Shown piece by piece: positions 50,571-53,173 of a stretch of 53,173 bases of DNA. Within the stretch, counting starts at the first letter, position 1, and every line of letters begins with the position of its first letter. Position numbers and translations under genes: made by a program. Below the pieces are notes generated by a model. The model was not told the DNA's origin. It made no database searches and was given only the letters and a program-made list of their open reading frames with translations. The stretch comes from RGIG9041 sp045541455 (GTDB lineage: Bacteria > Bacillota > Clostridia > Oscillospirales > QAKW01), in NCBI GenBank assembly GCA_045541455.1, contig JAZQJA010000040.1, positions 1 through 53,173 of the forward strand, given 5' to 3'.

Positions 50571-51500
50571 ATGTCTTTAAGACAGATAAAAAAAGCGGTT
50601 GTTACAGGGCCTACCGGCGCTATAGGTATTGCGCTTTGCAACGAACTTATAAATAATGGCATCAGCGTTGTTGCGGTTTGCCGTGAAGGCTCGGCGCGTG
50701 CAAATGCACTGCCCGAACATCCGCTGATGACAAAAGTGTTTTGCGACATCAGCCGCCTTGAAAACTTAAAGGACCTTGTCGGTAAAGCCGATGCATTTTT
50801 TAATCTCGCATGGGCGCACACGATAGGCGAGGGGAGAAACGATATGCCCTCGCAGATTTCTAATATAAAGTATACAATCGATGCGGTGCGCGTGGCACAC
50901 GCACTTTCGTGCCGTGTTTTTGTCGGTGCAGGCTCACAGGCTGAATACGGCAGGGTAGACGGCATTATAAAGCCCGACACACCTTGTTTTGCCGAAAACG
51001 GCTATGGTATTGCAAAACTGTGTGCAGGGCGTATGGCAAAAATCGAATGTGAAAAACTCGGCATTGATTTTGAGTGGGTGAGGATATTCAGCGTTTACGG
51101 TCCTCATGACGGTCCGCTTACAATGGTGTCGACTGTTATAACTAAACTTTTAAAAGGCGAAAAGCCGTCGCTTACCGCAGGCGTTCAATTGTGGGACTAT
51201 CTCTATTCGGGCGATGCAGCGCACGCACTAAGGCTTGTTGCCCAAAAGGGTGTGTGCGGTAAAACATATCTGCTTGCAAGCGGGCAGTCGCATAAACTCT
51301 ATGAGTATGTAAATATTATCCGCGACAGTATCGATAAAAACCTACCGCTCGGAATGGGTGAGATACCGTATGGCAATAATCAGGTTATGAATCTCAAAGC
51401 GGATATTTCCGAACTATGTGCAGACACAGGCTTTGCTCCGATTACCGATTTTAAATCGGGCATTGCACAAACCATTGATTATATTAAGGGGAAATTATAA
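50571..51500 (+). CDS. SDR-family NAD(P)-dependent sugar reductase/epimerase, YerF-like candidate
   Basis: 309 residues with the nucleotide loop GPTGAIG near residue 13, LAWAHTIGEG near 82, GAGSQAEYG near 121-129 and the YGIAK Tyr-Lys pair near 146-150. The loop GPTG and the GSQAEYG segment resemble 4-ketosugar reductases and epimerases. Placed directly after the TPP enzyme it is a good candidate for reducing the branched acetyl group or the ketone (YerF-like). A simple 4-ketoreductase giving paratose or abequose is the alternative. It overlaps the last gene by one base. Confidence 0.82.
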   Translation: MSLRQIKKAVVTGPTGAIGIALCNELINNGISVVAVCREGSARANALPEHPLMTKVFCDISRLENLKDLVGKADAFFNLAWAHTIGEGRNDMPSQISNIKYTIDAVRVAHALSCRVFVGAGSQAEYGRVDGIIKPDTPCFAENGYGIAKLCAGRMAKIECEKLGIDFEWVRIFSVYGPHDGPLTMVSTVITKLLKGEKPSLTAGVQLWDYLYSGDAAHALRLVAQKGVCGKTYLLASGQSHKLYEYVNIIRDSIDKNLPLGMGEIPYGNNQVMNLKADISELCADTGFAPITDFKSGIAQTIDYIKGKL

Positions 51501-52435
51501 TGGCTAAAACAATTTCAGTAATGATTCCGTGTTATAACGAGGAAGAAAATGCACGCCCTATTTACGAGGCAGTGCGGGACGAGCTTAAAAAAAGCTGTAA
51601 AGACTATAATTATGAAATTTTGTTTATCGACAATAAGTCAACCGACAAAACACGATCGATAATCAGAGATATTTGTAAAGAGGACAAAAACGTAAGGGCA
51701 ATTTTTAACTCGAAAAATTTCGGACAGTTTAACAGCCCCTATTATGGCATTATCAATACAAGCGGTGATTGCACAATTACAATCTGTGCCGATTTTCAAG
51801 ACCCGGTTGAAATGATACCAAAGTTTGTTGCCGAGTGGGAAAAGGGCTATAAAATTGTCATAGGTAAAAAAACACGCAGTAAGGAAAATAAAATTATGTA
51901 TTTCCTGCGCGGTTGCTATTATAAAATTATCCGTAAAATGAGCAGTGTTGAAATGATAGAGCAGTTTACAGGCTTTGGCTTGTATGATAAGAGTTTTGTG
52001 CAAACATTAAAAGACCTTGGCGACCCCACCCCGTTTATCCGCGGAATTGTTGCCGAACTCGGCCCTGCTCGTAAAGAAATTGAGTACGAACAGCCTCAGC
52101 GTCGTGCCGGTAAAACTCACAATAACTTTTTCAGCCTTTACGATGCGGCAATGCTGTCATTTACCAGTTATACGAAAGTCGGTATGCGAGTCGCAACGTT
52201 TTTAGGTTTTCTAACATCGGCGCTCAGCGCTCTTGCCGCTTTTGGATTTTTGATAGCAAAACTTGTGTTCTGGAACAGTTTCTCAAGCGGTTATGCACCT
52301 ATCATAATTGCAGTGTTCTTTATGGGCGGTGTGCAGCTTGCGTTTATGGGCTTTATGGCAGAGTATATAATGGCTACAAACACGCGAATAATGAACAGAC
52401 CTTTGGTTATTGAAGAAGAACGCATTAATTTCTAA
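51500..52435 (+). CDS. Polyprenyl-phosphate glycosyltransferase (GtrB/DPM1-like)
   Basis: 311 residues. A GT2 domain with IPCYNEEENARPIYEAV, the DNKSTDKT loop and the metal-binding ADFQDP near residue 98 is followed by two C-terminal membrane segments (about 230-255 and 265-290). This layout is that of GtrB/ArnC/DPM1 enzymes, which load a sugar from its nucleotide onto undecaprenyl phosphate at the cytoplasmic face. The flipped sugar would be used by a GT-C enzyme such as the 560-residue protein. It is the last gene before the terminator. Confidence 0.88.
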   Translation: MAKTISVMIPCYNEEENARPIYEAVRDELKKSCKDYNYEILFIDNKSTDKTRSIIRDICKEDKNVRAIFNSKNFGQFNSPYYGIINTSGDCTITICADFQDPVEMIPKFVAEWEKGYKIVIGKKTRSKENKIMYFLRGCYYKIIRKMSSVEMIEQFTGFGLYDKSFVQTLKDLGDPTPFIRGIVAELGPARKEIEYEQPQRRAGKTHNNFFSLYDAAMLSFTSYTKVGMRVATFLGFLTSALSALAAFGFLIAKLVFWNSFSSGYAPIIIAVFFMGGVQLAFMGFMAEYIMATNTRIMNRPLVIEEERINF

Positions 52436-52441
52436 ACTAAA

Positions 52442-52475
52442 AAATATCCGTAATGCAACAGCATTACGGATATTT
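52442..52475. terminator. Bidirectional terminator of the glycan operon and spoVT
   Basis: AAATATCCGTAATGC-AACA-GCATTACGGATATTT with T runs on both sides. Confidence 0.9.
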
Positions 52476-52525
52476 TTATTGTGAGCACAAAGCCTAAGGT
52501 AACAGCTCAAATTAAAATTAGGTTT

Positions 52526-53047
52526 TTATGACTCCATTTGTTTTCCTAAAAATAAGGCTGCAGCGGATAACAGTTTTTCTTCTGTGACAGTAGGTTTTTT
52601 TCCGCTTGTTTCTAAAAACGCAATAAGACCTGATACATCACCCTCGGAAATGATAGGACTTGAAGCCAAGATTTTTGGAGAAGCGCTGTCGTTTGTAATG
52701 GGTTTGCCGTTATCATCGTTGCTTGCAAAATAGTTTTTTCGTGCATCAATAAGGGCTTTGCAATCGTTACTGATAGTGCGATCGATAATGTCACGCTTGC
52801 CCTGACCTGCAAAAGCGATAACGTTATCCATATCGCACACTGCACAGTAAATTCCCGATACGGTGTATAGCGCACTGCAACAATCGGCGGCATAGTCGCA
52901 AAGTTCGCCCAACGGCGAGTATTTGCGAAAAATAACTCCGCCCTCACGGTCGGTAAAAATTTCAAGCGGATCTCCCTCGCGAATGTGCATAGTGCGACGA
53001 ATTTCTTTGGGAATAACAACCCTGCCTAAATCGTCTGCTGATGTCAA
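52526..53047 (-). CDS. spoVT: SpoVT-like AbrB-family sporulation regulator
   Basis: 173 residues. The AbrB swapped-hairpin domain (DDLGRVVIPKEIRR...HIREGDPLEIFTDREGGVIF, about 5-41) is followed by a GAF-like domain (about 50-172) ending in AAALFLGKQMES. This is the SpoVT arrangement, a sigma-G-period regulator in the forespore. The N-terminus is odd: the usual first strand (G-I-V-R-R-I before DDLGR) is missing, and only TSA precedes it from TTG 53047. An in-frame ATT at 53062, well spaced from AGGA, would give a normal length. The end lies 50 bases from a shared terminator. Confidence 0.88.
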   Translation of the reverse strand: MTSADDLGRVVIPKEIRRTMHIREGDPLEIFTDREGGVIFRKYSPLGELCDYAADCCSALYTVSGIYCAVCDMDNVIAFAGQGKRDIIDRTISNDCKALIDARKNYFASNDDNGKPITNDSASPKILASSPIISEGDVSGLIAFLETSGKKPTVTEEKLLSAAALFLGKQMES

Positions 53048-53173
53048 GTATTCACCAACAATTTCTTAAATCCTTTATTTTACAGCTTTTTCGCCATTTT
53101 TTGCGTTTTGGAAGCATTAATAGCTGGTGTTATTAAAACACCAAAAGCAAAATAAAACCAACAGTTAGGATTA
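53048..53173. other. Upstream region of the spoVT-like gene, no gene seen
   Basis: AT-rich. It contains the inverted repeat GGTGTT-ATTAA-AACACC at about 53128-53144 and no convincing sigma-A or sigma-G promoter. Confidence 0.4.

Noticed and set aside
1..53173. Mobile elements, CRISPR arrays, tRNA or rRNA genes
   Set aside because: I found no transposase, integrase, regularly spaced repeats, cloverleaf or rRNA-like segments. The hairpins present are terminators or leader structures.

Overview
The window looks like chromosome of a spore-forming, anaerobic Clostridia-type Firmicute. Support comes from a SpoIVFA/SpoIVFB-like pair, YlmC/YmxH and YwlG homologues, a SpoVT-like regulator, a LysM-GH18 spore-lysin-type protein, rubredoxins and an SLH-domain cell-wall amidase. 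Promoters are classic sigma-A (TTGACA-N17-TATAAT type), ribosome binding sites are GGAGG type, GTG and TTG starts occur, and intergenic DNA is AT-rich. I cannot name a genus. I saw no rRNA, tRNA, CRISPR array, phage or transposon.

Region by region. 1-5.3 kb: an edge ORF, then minus-strand genes for a SpoIVFB-like intramembrane protease and its LytM partner, YwlG, YlmC, the Fe-S carrier ATPase Mrp, an acyl-ACP thioesterase and a secreted protein of unknown function. 5.6-14.5 kb: a tightly overlapping eight-gene plus-strand operon (trmK, NIF3-type, rqcH, a BCAT-like gene lacking the PLP lysine, an RluA-type pseudouridine synthase, polA, rimI, tsaD), followed by tyrS. 16-21.2 kb: an FAD oxidoreductase divergent from a rubredoxin/high-molecular-weight rubredoxin pair, an EamA exporter, and a PiT phosphate transporter with its DUF47 partner. 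21.3-24.1 kb: a calcium-type P-type ATPase behind a yybP-ykoY (Mn2+) riboswitch, which suggests manganese export. 24.2-27 kb: three tandem paralogous TIM-barrel sugar isomerase/epimerase genes.

27-38.8 kb holds envelope and signalling genes: a LysM-GH18 protein; an RNA polymerase sigma factor with a DUF4367 membrane anti-sigma candidate; a divergent group with a frameshifted small secreted-protein gene, a lipoprotein, a membrane-anchored trypsin/PDZ protease and a second lipoprotein; two amidases; a MATE exporter; MltG; a small membrane protein; and a GlpP-type antiterminator. A nucleobase permease follows at 38.9 kb.

40.5-52.4 kb is one ten-gene surface-glycan operon. RfbF, RfbG and RfbH make CDP-4-keto-3,6-dideoxyglucose. 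A TPP enzyme of the acetolactate-synthase fold and an SDR reductase then probably build a branched (yersiniose-like) sugar. Glf and a GlfT-like transferase indicate galactofuranose. A flippase, a polyprenyl-phosphate glycosyltransferase and a GT-C-like membrane protein complete it. This predicted Gram-positive branched dideoxysugar pathway is the most interesting system in the window. The window ends in a spoVT-like gene with an atypical N-terminus.
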